From positions 1,051,793 to 1,115,792 of the forward strand of contig CM035362.1 of assembly GCA_020137815.1 (NCBI GenBank): DNA of 64,000 bases, given 5' to 3'. The position numbers and the translations under genes are program-made. The first letter of the stretch is position 1, and each line of letters opens with the position of its first letter. The notes under the pieces were generated by a model. It saw nothing but the letters and a program-made list of their open reading frames with translations. It was not told the origin of the DNA and ran no database searches. Of this stretch, positions 10,700 to 24,615 are shown piece after piece. The DNA is from Hormiphora californensis. Lineage: Eukaryota; Ctenophora; Tentaculata; Cydippida; Pleurobrachiidae.

Positions 10700-13600
10700 T
10701 TTTTTTGTGCAGGGGAGGTGTCGGGTAAAAAGGAATTAGATGAAAATTTGTTAATCAATATTCTTGAGATAAAGACTTGGATTTGGTCCAAGTAATTTAC
10801 CTTTGAGAATTGGTAACACAACAAAAAATAATAACAAACCAAGAAAATAAAAACAGCAAAAAAGAAAAGAAACCCGTAGAGAAAAAAAGGCGACCCAAAA
10901 AGTTTTCAACAAAAGTGTAAATTCGTGTTCTATTTTTAGGTCCTCACAAATTTTGGTACGTCGATAATTAGTTAGTCATTAAGTTCACTGTACTACAGAG
11001 AGAAGGAAGGACATAACCACAAACCACACTATCGACGTCATGTCTCTCCTTACCTCTTTCATTTCTCTCTCTTTTCATTTTCTTTCTCTCTAGGCTTCAC
11101 AGTCTCATCTAACTCTTAATTCTCTCTCATTCAACTCCTCCCAACGTCTCCTCCTCACGTTATTTGCAGCTCCGCCCTATTCATTCGACTATCTCTCTAT
11201 TACTTTTTCATCTATATTTCTTAACGCTTTCTGGCCATTTCTCGCACTCTTGTCCCAAAAAAGGTTGATTCAAGAGCTCCAGATAGAGAAAGAAACTAGT
11301 TCGTCCTAATTAGGACACTTTTAATTAAAAAGCAGGGGGCTGTGAGGCGGGATTTAAGTTTAGCTCTCGTTGGAAATTACCATGAAGAAATAAGAAATAA
11401 GGACAGATTTAGTGTATGACAACATGGGGCAAAACATGACAAGTAAACTACCACTCCCTACTGGACCACGCCTAACACGGTACAAAGAGGTACAGCATAT
11501 ATGAACACAATGTCACAAAACCGTATTCTTTGGAGAATTCCTAAGAAGATATTTGGGAGGGGAGAAAAACATATTGTAGCTCGCGCTAGATAAGAAGAAA
11601 ACGACATTTCATTCTCATAAACATGATAAACGAAGATTTGGTTAAAAACATTTCCATGCAGTCGCAATTACCTTTTATAATAAGTAGTAAATTCTTTCAC
11701 AGAGGTGTAATAAATAGTCGGTTAACAGGAAACTTGGCACATAAACTGCTGAGTTGGGAAAATTTTGGGTTAATCATTTCTTTACTAATTACTAATTTGC
11801 ATAAAATTATAAAATCATTCTCAGAGCATGCATTTTGTTGCAAATTCGAATTTAGCGAATACCGAATGAGCGAAATGAGCATAAACTACATAGTTGATCA
11901 ATTAAAACTAGCAACTACGCAAATAAAGCCGGATCCCAATTTACCAAGATGACTTGTCCACGGTAAATCAGGGTTCCGGTAATTCGGGATGGGACTGCAA
12001 TGACCAAAAAGAGCGTTTTGATAGCTGTCTGCCAAAACGAAACGAAAGAGGCAGAGAAGTGAGGAGGGGGGGGGGGGGGTCTGCAGTTTCTTATCTTGGT
12101 AACTTCTAGGAACTATCGTGTCCTGATGTCCTGTTATTTACTTGTAACACAATATATACGACGCGTGCCTCGGGACTGATAACTATAATTTCTTAGAAAC
12201 GCACCGAAATTGAAAGCTTTGTTGGCATTCCGCATTTTATTTATTTAAGGCGGCGTGCTGTCTAGTTAATATTTCGCCCCACCCTTTTCAATTCTCCAAG
12301 AATATTAAAAGAAGGATCGAGTGCAAACAAATAGTAGTTGTCATGGTGATATTAGTTTCGCCTAGTTGTCAAGGGCATGTATCGTAGGGTGGAGTTCCAT
12401 AACAGGGAAATAAACATTCCTGTAAATTGTAAATCATATTTATAGTAATCATTTGGGATTTATAGGTCTTCGATTTGGTATTGATAAGGCCAGGTCCCCC
12501 GGGCAAAAGGTTATCGTACTTTTGGTACAATTTAAGTAACTATAATGAACTGCTAGTCGCGCACGTGAGGATTTCACCACGAAATAATTGAAGTTCATCC
12601 AGGGCAACATTGCTTCTTCATTAAACATCAATGGGTTAGTCATGATAGCTGGTAGGATTCGACTAAGCACAAGTGCATCAGGTCATCAGGGTTGTTTCTA
12701 TTAGGAAAATAACATCACATGACGATCAAAACAAGTTCGAAATGAGTTGAATCACGAGTTTCAAAAAGATACCATATGACGTATTGACGTGTCCCACTTT
12801 TTAATGAAGGACCCAGGACTGGTCCGTTATCAGATAGGAGCTGTAACAAAATGAATCTCTCCATTTGAACGCAGCACAATTTAAACTAACATCAGGAGTT
12901 TACTTCCATATTTGGTAATTGGGTGGACCCCCTACCCCAACTGTGGTCACGTTATATAGGGTGTGGAGGGGGGTTACAAGTAGGGATGGATATTTGGGGG
13001 CGGGGGAGGGGCTTCTCTATTTTTAGGGGAATCACGTCATGTTGCCAGGTCATGGGGCTGGAGGAAGAGAAATGAGGGGGGGAGAGAGAAAGAAAGAGAA
13101 AGAAAGAGAGAGGTGAGGTGAGAGAGATAATGATAACATGGACTAGGAGAGGATGATTAAATTTCGGAGTGGGAGGAAGGACATATTGAGAATAAATGAA
13201 CAATGATGTCTCCTTGTTTCGATTCGTTCTTTATAATAGATGATTGTTCAATGACTGATGACTGCAATAGAACATTTGGTGACGTTATGAAGATTTAGAT
13301 TTTAGTAATCTGTATGTCACTTTATCAAAGCTTCTCCATTCCCCTACATAACAACTGGCAAGTTAAAAATAATTAACTAAGCCCAAAGCTGACTCGTAAT
13401 TAGGTAACTAAAGAGAACAAACCAAGTAAAATAATAAAATGGTCATATGACACAATAGAGACACACCTCTACAATAATCCCATGTCACACCACACACGTG
13501 CATCAATTTAACGAGGCATTGACGTCTTTCTATCCTTCTCCAATCTCTCTATCATTCTATCGTTCTCTCTTTTTATCCCTTCCTCTCGCTCTCCCTTTCT

Positions 13601-14690
13601 CGTTCTAGTCTCTCTCTATATCGATATTATTTCATTACAGACCACTAACTAACGGACGAGAAGACACGAGTAACATATGGACCTATCTTTATCTCTCCAC
13701 CCTTCTTTTTTTACTATTTTCGACCCTTCATTTGTCTATCTTGACCCTAATCGGCTACTTTAATCTTCCTCGACTAATCACATGAATCATGATGACCAAT
13801 CTAGATCACTGGTATGAGTAATAATTGAATCATGTTAATCTAATAATCTATAACATTAGAACAAGCCTTATAGAATTCTACTTTCATACTTTTGAAACAA
13901 TCGAGATCAGGTTCTAGGGAGAAATCGGGTCCTAGGGAGAAATCGGGTTCCATAAGAGTCTTATTAAATGTGGCGAACTAGTATCGCACTATCACTTTAA
14001 GTAGTACCAATAGTTGTGACGCACACTGCTATATTAGGTGCTAAGATACATCTCACGTGATCTCACCCGCCGAGGTAACAAACAGAAATGAGGTGGTAGT
14101 ATGTTGAACTTTTTAGCACCTTAAATACCAGCGATCTCCGTCTAGAGACTGAGAACAAGAGTGGTAAAGATGTTCCTGGCTCGCCCTCAGCTGCAGTTCA
14201 TTTAACTTTTTAGCGACTTAAATTGGTGGACGGCACCCACGAAAATCACAAAACAACGACTACCATGATATGCTTTAGAGAAATCTCCATTCTCTCATAT
14301 TATCAACACAATATTGCCCATTGTTTGAGAAATAGCTTCAAACAAGAGGCGCTGCGGTATTGTCTGGCACACAAATTGGGACGTATTTCAAGCAGCTGGC
14401 CGGAATCAAAGGAAGCACGTGCAGGATTGGAATTTCGTGGTGTGGGAAAACACTCGCCGCGATATCGAGGAAATTAAAAGAGTTGTTTGAAACAAGCTGG
14501 GATACTTCTGTGTAGCTTGTTTGAAAACAAAACCTGTTGAGATATGTAAAACTTATGAACACGACGTTGCGCCAGTATTACAAAAGCTGGGTATACACTG
14601 TATAGTGCATATATCCTGAATTCTTCTCTATTTCTTAGTTAAAACAATACAACTCCTCAATTCAAACCAACAAAGGTGCATCTCCCTGAC
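10700..14690. other. intergenic, no gene recognised
   Basis: AT-rich spacer. A degraded relative of the 10.4 kb hairpin lies at about 11,925-11,997. A G-homopolymer occurs at about 12,066-12,080 and GA-rich sequence at 13,070-13,130. The short open frames here have no splice context or family resemblance that I can defend. Confidence 0.5.
11925..11997. mobile_element. degraded relative of the 10.4 kb hairpin MITE
   Basis: On the minus strand it begins GCAGTCCCATCCCGAATTAC and continues through TGATTTACCGTGGACAAG to GGGATCCGGCTTTAT. It shares the CAGTC...ATTTA...GGACAAG layout with the 10,428-10,500 element, indicating an old family present in more than one copy. Confidence 0.4.
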
Positions 14691-14753
14691 TGAATATACC
14701 ATTAGTAGGATGTTAGGATTGCGTTGTCATTGACTGGACAATCTACACATGTG

Positions 14754-14754
14754 A

Positions 14755-14788
<34 letters not shown>

Positions 14789-14798
14789 TCTCTCTCTC

Positions 14799-14856
<58 letters not shown>

Positions 14857-14862
14857 TTCTCC
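14754..14862. repeat. (CT)n microsatellite
   Basis: About 110 bases of CT with CACTCTC and CCCTCTC interruptions. A GA-rich, less regular tract (about 14,952-15,050) follows. Confidence 0.95.
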
Positions 14863-15332
14863 GCAGTACACCAAAAAAACCACAATACCCATTGTTCGTA
14901 AGGCAAAAACAAACTGGAGTATGGTTAAAGCACGTATTTATAGCAGTACACAAGAGAGAGAGAGTAAGAGAGAAAAGAAAGAGAGAGAAGTTGAAGAGAA
15001 GAGAGAGAAAAAGAGAGAGAAAGAGAGGGAAGTTGAAGACAAAGAGACGCAGCAGTAGGGCAAAGTAGCCTAGTAAAATTATAACCACACTAGGTAGGTA
15101 CAGTACGTGTGCTGAACAGTTCATGTCCTGTAATATAGAGATAGAATTCAGGGCCCGAAATTCCGAGCACGAAAAACAAACGATAGCATAGAGAATAGTG
15201 GAACAAATGGTGAAGGGGGCACGCGCCACATTCTTGAACCGTTAAACGTGAGGAGTGGTCGGGTTTGCAGTCTACATAAAAAGATAAAACAACCTCCCGG
15301 CAAAATGGTGGGTGCTCGTGAAGAAGTTTAGC

Positions 15333-15412
15333 AATAGAGAGAGATAGCGAGACAGAGACAGAGAGAGAGAGAGAGATAGAGATAGAGAAAGTAGAGAGAC
15401 AGAGACAGAGAC

Positions 15413-15452
<40 letters not shown>

Positions 15453-15464
15453 CGAGACAGAGAC

Positions 15465-15495
<31 letters not shown>

Positions 15496-15538
15496 AAGTA
15501 GAGAGACAGAGACAGAGACAGAGATAGAGAGAGAGGGA
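15333..15538. repeat. (GA)n array with internal duplicated block
   Basis: GA repeats interrupted by GATAGCGAGACAGAGACAGA and AGAGATAGAGATAGAGAAAG motifs. The whole interrupted block occurs twice in tandem, with a period near 115 bp. Confidence 0.9.
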
Positions 15539-15659
15539 GGTGAACACATATAGAAGTATAGGCGCATTGAGATGCTAAACAAGTTTTATGACAAATACCT
15601 CACGTGTCACCCTGATACGGTTTGCTTTGGCTCTGAGGAAGCGTATATTGCCAATATCT

Positions 15660-15667
15660 TCTTTCTC

Positions 15668-15718
<51 letters not shown>

Positions 15719-15719
15719 G

Positions 15720-15764
<45 letters not shown>

Positions 15765-15830
15765 CTCTGATCTCTCTCTCACCCTCTCTCTCTCACCCTT
15801 CCCTCCTTTTTCTATCTCTCTCTTCCATTC
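15660..15830. repeat. (CT)n microsatellite
   Basis: An interrupted CT tract whose open frames on both strands are repeat artefacts. Confidence 0.95.
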
Positions 15831-16099
15831 TCCCATTTCTACTTGGTTTTCCACCTCCATTGCTATTAGCCCCATGTGGTGAATACTTGGAATTTATAAG
15901 CTTGACAAATTTACAAAGGGCAGCTATGTGGAGGACAATGAAGTATAGTGATGGTAGTGAGACATGTGCAGAGTAGTAGTAGGTGGGTAAAATTCGGGAC
16001 TGGAATTAATATGGTACGGACTAAATTATTAAAGAGAGAGAGAGAGAGGTGCTAGGTATGGAGACAGAGAGGAGGATCACGTCACCTCTCCAACTAGAA

Positions 16100-19000
16100 C
16101 TACAGTGCACAGTTTTTGTATTTCTAGTTTCTACTAAGCACTTGCTAGAATTTACCACCTGGTTTTAAACCGTAAAAAAAGTGCATACCACAGACGCGAC
16201 GCGGAACAGCCGTCAGAGAACTTTAAACCCGTCCATTGGGGGACCCCAAAATAAATTTTACGCAATCGGCTTTTGGGGATTTTTCCTTGTGAGAGAAAAA
16301 AACAGGAACAGGGAAAGGGTTGTTATTTTTCAACATACCCCCACCATGTGTATTTAGCGATTTAGCTGTTTCCTTTCTAGGGAATTCATAAAAGTAATTT
16401 TAAAGGCACTTTTTTCCGAACCAATGTCAAATTCTTCTTCTCCCACTTTCTATATTCCATTCAATTAAAACCCAACAACTTGTAAAAAAACCGGTTTTGG
16501 GAGCTAGGAAATTTTAAATATTTGCAACCCCTTTTTGAAAAAGGGGAATGCCTGAGAAAGGTAACAGCAAATGATCAAAACCCCATCAAAATGAGAACAG
16601 ATGTTTTTTTAAAAAACTAAACTGTCTCTGCATCGGGATTAATACTTTCCATATGTTTGGGCCGGGAAAATCTTTAAGAATTGTTTAACATGAATATAAC
16701 CCAATATGCACGACTTTTTATCAAGGGGGGGAAAAAAAAAAGCACCCTTTTATCTGAAACCCTTTTTTAAAAGGGAAAAACCCTTGGGCCAAAAAATATA
16801 TTTGGGGGTGACAAAACTCCTATCACGCGGGAATTATCAGCATTTTTAATGTAAAACTCAGGAATTAAAGCTTACAGAGGTATTGTTTAGTGTCTGACTG
16901 TGGTCTGGAAACCCCCTTTTCTATCTATGGGGATTTTTGGCCTTAAAATTTTAGATGGGCCAAATCAAATCTTATTTCGGAATCCAGGCTCGTCCTCGGG
17001 GCCCTTGAAGTCAAAAATAAAAAGAAAATAAAACTCCCCATGGGGTCTCGAAAAGCGTTTTAGAAAAGTTCTTGGGCGGGGGGGTTCGCCCCGACCAAAA
17101 ACCAGTCAGCCCATGACTTTGACACTGTCCTCAAAAAATCTGAGTTTTCAGAAAAACTAAATTTATAAAGTTACCACAGACTTTGTGATCCCATCAAAAA
17201 CTCCGGAAGTTATAACGATATCTATTGACTATTGAGATCGTGACACAGGGACGCGTGTGCATAACATGACGAGGGGAATGGTACAAAGACAGGTGAGTAT
17301 GATTTGAGAATTTGTCAGCAACAATATCCGCTATCATCATGATGCAAAGAAATTCAGTTGTGACAAATGCTACTTGATGACGATACGTTACAACAAGCTG
17401 GCGACAAGTTTGGATTGGGGTTGGAACATTAATACCCCAGGTTGGGCGGCCCAAGAAATTGCAGTTACCCAACAAAGTTGCAGTGTGGGTTAAATAATAG
17501 GCTAGAAATGAAAGTTCAACTTCTCTAAAAGATGAATTTAAAAACAACAATTTGGGGGGGGGAAATTTGGCCCTTTTTTTTTTAAAATTTTTTAAAAAAT
17601 ATTTATTATTGAAAAAAATAGAGGAAGAGAGTTGGAGGAGGGAAAAAAGAGGGGGAAAAGAAAGGGGAAAAGAGAGGGGAGAAAAGAAAGGGGAAAAAAA
17701 AAAAGGGGGGTTTTTGGGGGGGGGGGGGGCCCCCCCCCCCCCCCAAAAAAAAAAAAAAAAAAAAAGAAAGGGAAAAAAAAAAAAAGGGAAAAAAAAAAAA
17801 AAAAGAAAAAAAAAAAAAAAAGAAAAAAAAAGTAAAAAGAAGAAAAAAAAGAAAAAAAACCAAAAGGCGCCCCGGGGCCTTTTTTTTTGGGGGGGGGAAA
17901 AAAAAAAGGGGGTTTTTTAAAAAAAAAAAAAGGGGGACCAAAAAATAAATGAGGGAAAAAAAAATTTTTCAAAAAAAAAATTTAAATTTTTTTTTTTAAA
18001 AAAAAAAAAAATTTTTTAAAATTTTTAAAAATTAACAAATTGGTTTTTTAACAGTTTTAATTCAATAAATAATATGGAAAACCCAAAACAGAAAAAAAAA
18101 GGTATAAAACCCCTCAAAAAATATTTGGCTAAGTTATACAAAAAAACGGGTGCCCCAACGGGGGACTTTTTCCAAGGTTTTTTAAATTTTTATACTTCTC
18201 AATCGAATAAGGCCTATTTTAATATAAAAATTTTACGGTGCCCAATTAAAATTGTTTTTTTGGGAAAGGGGGAAACCCACAATGATCAATTTTTAAAAAT
18301 TTGAAATTTATAAAAACAATTTTTGTCCCCCTTTGGTCATTCATCAGGGGGTTGATTAGTGTAACATAGCTCAGAACCTAGGCCCACCCCAACCACGCCT
18401 AGATGTTATAGTCCATCCCATCCATCTCTCTTTGTCTCTTCCTCTCTAACTTTTTAAATTGCCGTCCCCCCCACCCCCCCCAAAAACCGCATTTTCCTTT
18501 TTCGGGAGGTCCCCCCCAAAAAAAAAATTGAGGAATGCATCAAGGTAGATTCCATCAGGCCCAGAAGAGATCAAGAAACTATCTAGTGACTATAATAAGT
18601 CACCAAAAGGCCGAAATATTCCCCCGCAGGTTTAATTCCCGACGCTCTGTCCTTGATCTACTCACCCCCCCAATCGTTTCAGGGCCCATTTACGACCATA
18701 TCTAATTCCCCCTGCAGTGAAAAAGGGGAGAAAGAGGGGACACTAGGCTGCAGCCTCGGCCACTCAACGCCCCCTTTCCCAGATAGTTATAGGGGAGGTG
18801 ATGCATTTTACCAAAACCCCGCTATAAAAAGAACCTTTTGGGAGGGGTTTTCTCAGTGGGGGTCAAGTGAAACAACAGGCCCCCTTTTGTCTGGTTGCTA
18901 CTGATATACTAAAAACCGCTACAAAAAACACATGGGGCTGTCTACTTTCGGGGGTCTCTCATCTCTCTGTCGAGCTGCTGGGGTCTGTTTGCGGTTAGCC

Positions 19001-19300
19001 CTTTTTCGTTAACTCCTAGATAGCGTTAGTTCCTTGGGTTGGGGGGAGTAGGGTTAGGGAAAGGGGTTGGAGAGAGGGGGGAAAGAAATAAGAGAAAGGA
19101 AAAAGAGGAAAAAAAGAGAACCCCCGGGGGGGGGTTTTTGGGGGGGGGGTTTTTTTTAAAAACCCCTTTTTTTGGGGGGGGGGGAAAAAAAAGAAGGGGA
19201 GAAAAAAAAAAACCCCCCCGGGGGAAAAAAGGGGGGGGGGGAAAAAAAAAGGGAAAGGGGGGAAAAAAAGGGGAAAAAAGGGTAAAAAAAAAGGGGTGGG
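16100..19300. other. degraded, homopolymer-dominated sequence
   Basis: From about 16.1 kb, runs such as CCCC, TTTT and AAAA lengthen. Between 17.55 and 18.03 kb and again between 19.04 and 19.30 kb the text is almost entirely long A, G, C and T homopolymers. Stretches between them (about 17.1-17.5 and 18.3-19.0 kb) look like ordinary sequence with inflated runs. The open frames here (Lys/Gly- or Phe/Pro-rich) are artefacts. The texture matches unreliable consensus sequence rather than any known repeat class. It directly abuts the outer end of the left palindrome arm. Confidence 0.8.
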
Positions 19301-20094
19301 AAAAGATATCAGGAAATTTTTGTTTGATTTTGAGCGTGATATTTTAGCTACTAGCTTCATACAGACCACAGACTTAGTACAGGTTGCAACACCGTTCTGT
19401 CGTGCGGCAGAGTTTGTACGCTATAAACCTAGAGCCACACAACACACACACACATACAGTGTATTTATAGGGGGATGGGATGGATGGGTCTGCGCTAGTT
19501 TACTGCCTTTAACCTAGACGAATCTTCTATCATGTTTCTCCTATTTTCTCCAAATTAATCCACTTTCACAAATCCAATAATAAATGCCTGATCGTTCTCT
19601 CTTTGTAACTTGTACACAAGGTGGAAATGCTCCTTCATGATGATTCAGTCATCTCTGCGGTTATGAATTTTCAGAGCTATTGTTTGTGACTCAGTTACGA
19701 TCCGAATCTAAAATGGACATTTATGATTTGTGACAGTTTTGTTCGTTGTTTATTGGCTATGGAAAATGATATTTTTAGTTTGTTTGGGAGAGTTAGAGGA
19801 TAAGAGGCTTTTTAGGAGGACATCAGGCATAGACTCAGTTTTCAAGCACATGGTTCCATGTTTGAAAAAAGAGTGCTACAATTGCAAGGCTATGCACTTT
19901 ATTGCTAAATGGATACCAGCTATTGATAAGACCATTAGATAAGACCATTATCACATCGTACTTATATTGCATGCCCAGTTGTTGAATCCAACCTTGGATT
20001 TGTTTAATAAGTTGTTTATATGTACTGATAATGAGAGTTAAAACTACATTTAAGCTAATTAATTACTAATCCAGTTAATTAGAAATCAGTAATT

Positions 20095-21229
20095 ATGGCT
20101 GTCCTTACAATGGTACACTACCCGAATATAGTGGATTGACACAGTTTCGGATTATACGCCATTCTCCTATCCCTTATTTCTTTTCAGCAAACGGCGTGGT
20201 TTTCTGCCTACTTCTCACACACAGGTTGGAATAATTTAGATATTAGAAATTAAATGAGCCTGCTAACTTCTTAACATGATGTTTTCCATAACTTCTAAAA
20301 AAGGATTTACAAGTTTCCCACAACTCCCAGGAGTGCAACAAGTGTTTCTCTACACCTTCCTCCGCCGCATCTGACTTCATCGTCCTACTGATAACCCCCT
20401 TGTTATCGCCTACTCTTTCCTCAAACCCCCCTCACCAACCCTCACCTAAACATGGTCCTAGCATCCATCACCTCAATATATGTAACGTCGCATTCAACCT
20501 ATCTAATTTCTAGTGACAGTTATATCTGTCCACCGTTTGATAGCCCTGGCCTACCCCTTCAACCCATGAGCGAGAGAACGACAAAAGTATATCCTCAGAG
20601 TATCTATTTGTTTGTGTGTCGTTATCTTGGTAGTGTCTATCACACCGTCATCATTCAATGGTGAGTCCAGTATGGTATTGGTCAGTCTCAGTTCGTATTT
20701 GGTTCCGCAACCAACCTTTATAGTGGACCCATCAGCAAAACACGATGCGTGGAATGTACATCTTACTAGCACTGGCGGGGATCATAATAACTGGATTAGT
20801 TTGTGGTGTTGAAACGTTCAAACAGGACTAAGTGAGGCAGAGAGAGAATTTTTAAAAGGAGTCTACAGACAATTACTAGCATGCTGTCTCTCTACCTTTG
20901 TACTAAGTTATGTTACCATTACTCTTTTGTACAACATTATTACTCTATCGGGAACCATTCCCATCGCCTGACAATTTGCAAGAAGTCAACTGGTAACTCA
21001 AGTTTTTACCTATATCGGATTCCCATTTGGTTTCTTAACCCTATCTCTCGTTAATCCCATTATCCTGACTATGAGGAGTGGAGAGATCCGATCCTGGGTG
21101 AGGGATGTGTGTGCTGGTGGTAGGGGGCGACTAGATCTGGGGTATCTCAGGACCGCAGCAGTCTACAGGAGTTGATTCACTCAATAGGGTGGGTAATAAA
21201 TCCACAAATCTAAGTAAGCCCCTGTTTGA
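20095..21229 (+). pseudogene. frameshifted copy of the nested GPCR (left arm)
   Basis: This copy corresponds to the intact minus-strand GPCR at 33,195-34,336. The start (ATGGCTGTCC), the intron and the stop are recognisable. It has many one-base losses and gains: CTTACAATGG against CTATACAATGG, AATATAGTGG against AATATCAGTGG, and TTTTCAGC against TTTTCCAGC. A block near 20,845 has an inflated T run. No frame longer than about 70 codons survives. Either the copy has decayed or the consensus is poor here; the position next to homopolymer-ridden sequence favours the latter. Confidence 0.88.
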
Positions 21230-22057
21230 GATATAGGAGTGATGATCAGTGACTAATGCCTGTATATGGACCTTCTGTTAATATTGTGTATAGTGTGGCT
21301 TTCAGACGAATGATTTTGCTGGAAGTTTTAAATGTAGAAGATATGTTATGATGTAAACTGGTACATTAATTAGAAGTATTTATTCGTAAGATAATTACAA
21401 GATCACAAAAGGTGCCAAGTTGGGGGACATGACACGACCAAGGGATATAAAGAGATTAATTACCATAGAAACCGCGTGTTGGGTCAAGATTTTTGGACCG
21501 TTGAATTTCAATCCCTGAAAGTTTCTCAACTGTGCAAAGTAAGGTGTCCACCAAAGTCAAAAGTGAACGTTCTGAAACTTTTTTTACTGGCTCCCCCGCT
21601 CCCTCATCATACGCCTGCAAAATTTACAAACCACAAACTTCCATGTACCCTTATGTACTTCGAACTAACAGTACAATTGTATTGAATAGTCTCTTCTTCT
21701 TTTTGCAGAACCAATACCAATTGTTCTTAACTAACTCAAGTACTACTATGGGTGTATGTGCTCTCCCTTCCTGTATCTTACACTCACCCCGGCACCCCTC
21801 ACCCTCTCCACAAATCGCAATGTCTGTTTCCTCTCTCGGACATAGTCGACTCATGGTTCATGGTTCATTAAACTCTTCCACCAAGTTTTATGTAACGCGC
21901 GATCCCGCACGACACACAAAGTGGGTTTCTTCGCGCGGGGTTTTTGCGGGGTAACTGCCGCGCGCAGTTAGCGGCGTGTTGAAGACGACACACGGCCGGT
22001 TTTGCTGCAACAACGCAGAAGTGTGAGCCTACAGAAGATAAACACGTGGCAAGCAAT

Positions 22058-22152
22058 ATCTCTCTCGCTCTCTCTCTCTCCTCTCTCTCTCTCATTCACT
22101 CACTCACTAATCCTCTCTATCTCTCTCCATCTCCTCTTCTCTCTCTCTTCTC
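22058..22152. repeat. CT microsatellite, left-arm counterpart of 32,265-32,358
   Basis: A CT tract with CATTCACTCACTCAC in the middle. The right-arm equivalent is a cleaner GA run with GTGAGTGAGTGA, so the two arms differ in repeat length as alleles often do. Confidence 0.9.
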
Positions 22153-22255
22153 GAACGTGCTTGTTTAGTACGACAGTGTGGGACAATAAGATGAAAGTTA
22201 GTGGAGTAAAGAACAAGAAATGATAAGCCCAACAACCCAACACTAACCCCTTCAG

Positions 22256-24615
22256 TTGGAACGATTCTGGATGCAGTCCAACATTGTAGTCAGTGTGTTA
22301 GCTGGTACAGGGTTAGGTGCATCCAACAACTAGCAGCAGATAGCTCCGAGTCAGTTAGAAAGTTTGTGAAGGGTGTCCTGTTGTTGGCTGCTTGTTCTCG
22401 CCTCATCTCACCAAATTGTAAGACTACTGCACTGGGCATGGAATTTTATCAAAAATAGTTTTTAGTTTTCATTTTTCATCTGCTTCTCCAAACTAACCAG
22501 TAACCGAGTCAAATCATACAGAGTCATAGAAAATCATACTATATATTCTGTACTTTCTAGTGTCATACTAACATCTTATACTTTCTGCAGAAGCAAAACT
22601 ACAGAACGTGTGATCTGAGCAATAATCTCATTATGCATGATTACGGGAGGAAGCTACTTGATGCAGCTCCCAAGAATGCTGTGTTAATGGTCGAGGGAGA
22701 TATGCCTTCCCTTACTACCAGGTACTTTCAGGTTTAGTTTTGGTTTCTCTTTCAGGTTGCTTTCACTTTTGACAAATTCACTTGTGACAAATTTACTTTC
22801 ACTCTGCTGCTGCAGTGAAATTTGATTTGTCAAAAGAGTCTCCCCTCAATCCCCTCCCTCTTCTTCAGATACCTGCGGTACTGTGAGAACTACAGACCAG
22901 ATGTAGATGTTGTGGATCAGGAACTTATTGGATTTCCATGGTTCAAACCCATGCACCAACACATCTTTAAACACTACATTATCCCTTATGATAGGTAATA
23001 AAGAACTATCAAGTTAGGTTTTGGCACTCACTTTCCCGAAGTTTTTGAGATGATTGTCTGGCAGCTCAATCACCCAGAATCCTAATAACTACCTTTCTTC
23101 AGGGAAATGTATTATAAGGATGTTTTAGCACGGAAAGGAGATAACTTCGCTTTCTCGTACAACTTCAAAAATGTCTTTGATGTACACTTACAAGCAGGGT
23201 AAATTATTGTCTCTCACTTTAGTTAACACAACAATCTCTCTTTTGGTGGGTCTTTAGTTAAATTACAATCAACCCATTACCCTCTCTCTTCATTTAACCA
23301 GCCCCCCCCCCCCCTTCCTACAGGATTCCCCTCTACATTTACCCCTTTATGAAGCACAGTGATGAAGAATGGAAGAAGTTCTACGATCTTGTTCCTGTAT
23401 CTTCACTTTATGAAGGTAGGATTTATCTGACTTGTCAACCTTTCTTTAGTCCAAACTAGAGTCTTGTTCGATCCCTGCTTGAACCTCCCCATTTCCCTTT
23501 TCAACTACTACCCCCACATACAGTCCGGGCAAAAAGTAATGCGTATGAGTTGTCCAGTTATATCGACATAGTGGAAAACAGGGACTATAATTTCCATCCC
23601 AACATGGATTACTGTGATGCTGCTCTCTATCCAGGTACCCAACTCACTACCTGGCCTTGTGAACTGAAGTTCATAGTTTTTGATCGCGCCCATTTTGGTT
23701 AGCAATATGATTTATATTTTGTCCCCCGTACCTCCCCTAACATTAACATTATTCACAGAGAGGAGTTGGGAGTATGTAATAGCTGAATCGTGTGGTCACA
23801 CGGCATTCTTTGCCTCTGAGCCGCCCACCGATTAGTACTGCAAATAGTGACCATACAAACCGGAGAGTAGAGCTATTATGCACCGGATACTCATGGTGAG
23901 ATTACACACAAAAAAACACCAGAAAAACCTGTCGCCCCCTGTTTTCAAGTGTGCTCAGAATGGGTCGGCACCACAAGACCACCCACCCCCATTTTCTCTC
24001 ACCCCTTCCCCCTCCATAACAGATGTACAAGAGGGCTACAGATACCCTGACAGAGGACCTACCAGATGGTACAACCCGCCACCTGCACGGTGTGGATCAT
24101 AACAAGAATTACGGGGTCATGGCTTACCTTCTATATACAAGCTACATGAAGTAAGAACAGCTCGACAAGACATATTGGCAAAAATATTAGAAAACATATT
24201 ATGAGAAGTGTGATTTAGTCAAGGAAATCACGGATTTTAGATGTAAAATTTTAGCGTAAAATGTACATCTAGACAAGCTTGTTCTTTCACACTTCTCTAA
24301 CAGCTTAACGTTTCAGTTTCCAGCCAAGGAACGAGGAAATGGCCTCTAAATACGCCAGGATAATGCATGAGCAATGGGATACGTATTTCAGTAGAGCTGG
24401 TCGACAGGTGATTGTAATTAGCAGCATTTAATTATGTAGTTACACTACCCAGCAGTCATTATCCCTATAGTCGCATTACATCCATGTAGTATCCCTTTGT
24501 CTCATTGTAACCCGGCTGTCTTCCTCTGCAGGACACTGATGGTCTCAAGAGGGTTATGCAGGATGCCAATTCAAGATTCAAGAACCTGCTGACTGATGAT
24601 AAATATCTTCTGTAG
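22256..24615 (+). pseudogene. TMEM260: partial TMEM260 copy, exons 9-18 (left arm)
   Basis: Exon equivalents lie at 22,256-22,417, 22,591-22,721, 22,869-22,994, 23,103-23,198, 23,324-23,415, 23,524-23,634, 23,759-23,895, 24,023-24,150, 24,317-24,407 and 24,532-24,615. Every AG and GT border is kept. Nine have exactly the length of the right-arm exon. The exception is the exon-15 equivalent, with three one-base losses; the exon-9 equivalent has one loss and one gain. Both contain premature stops as written. Elsewhere the differences are overwhelmingly synonymous. Exons 1-8 are absent upstream, so this cannot encode a full protein. It is either the second haplotype of the same locus placed in inverted orientation, or a true inverted partial duplicate. 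Confidence 0.92.

Noticed and set aside
17552-19369. Lys/Gly- and Phe/Pro-rich frames of 70-126 codons
   Set aside because: They are translations of homopolymer runs in degraded sequence and have no biological composition.
20452-20812. Two short frames in the left arm as separate small genes
   Set aside because: They are fragments of the frameshifted GPCR copy; the right arm shows the intact version.
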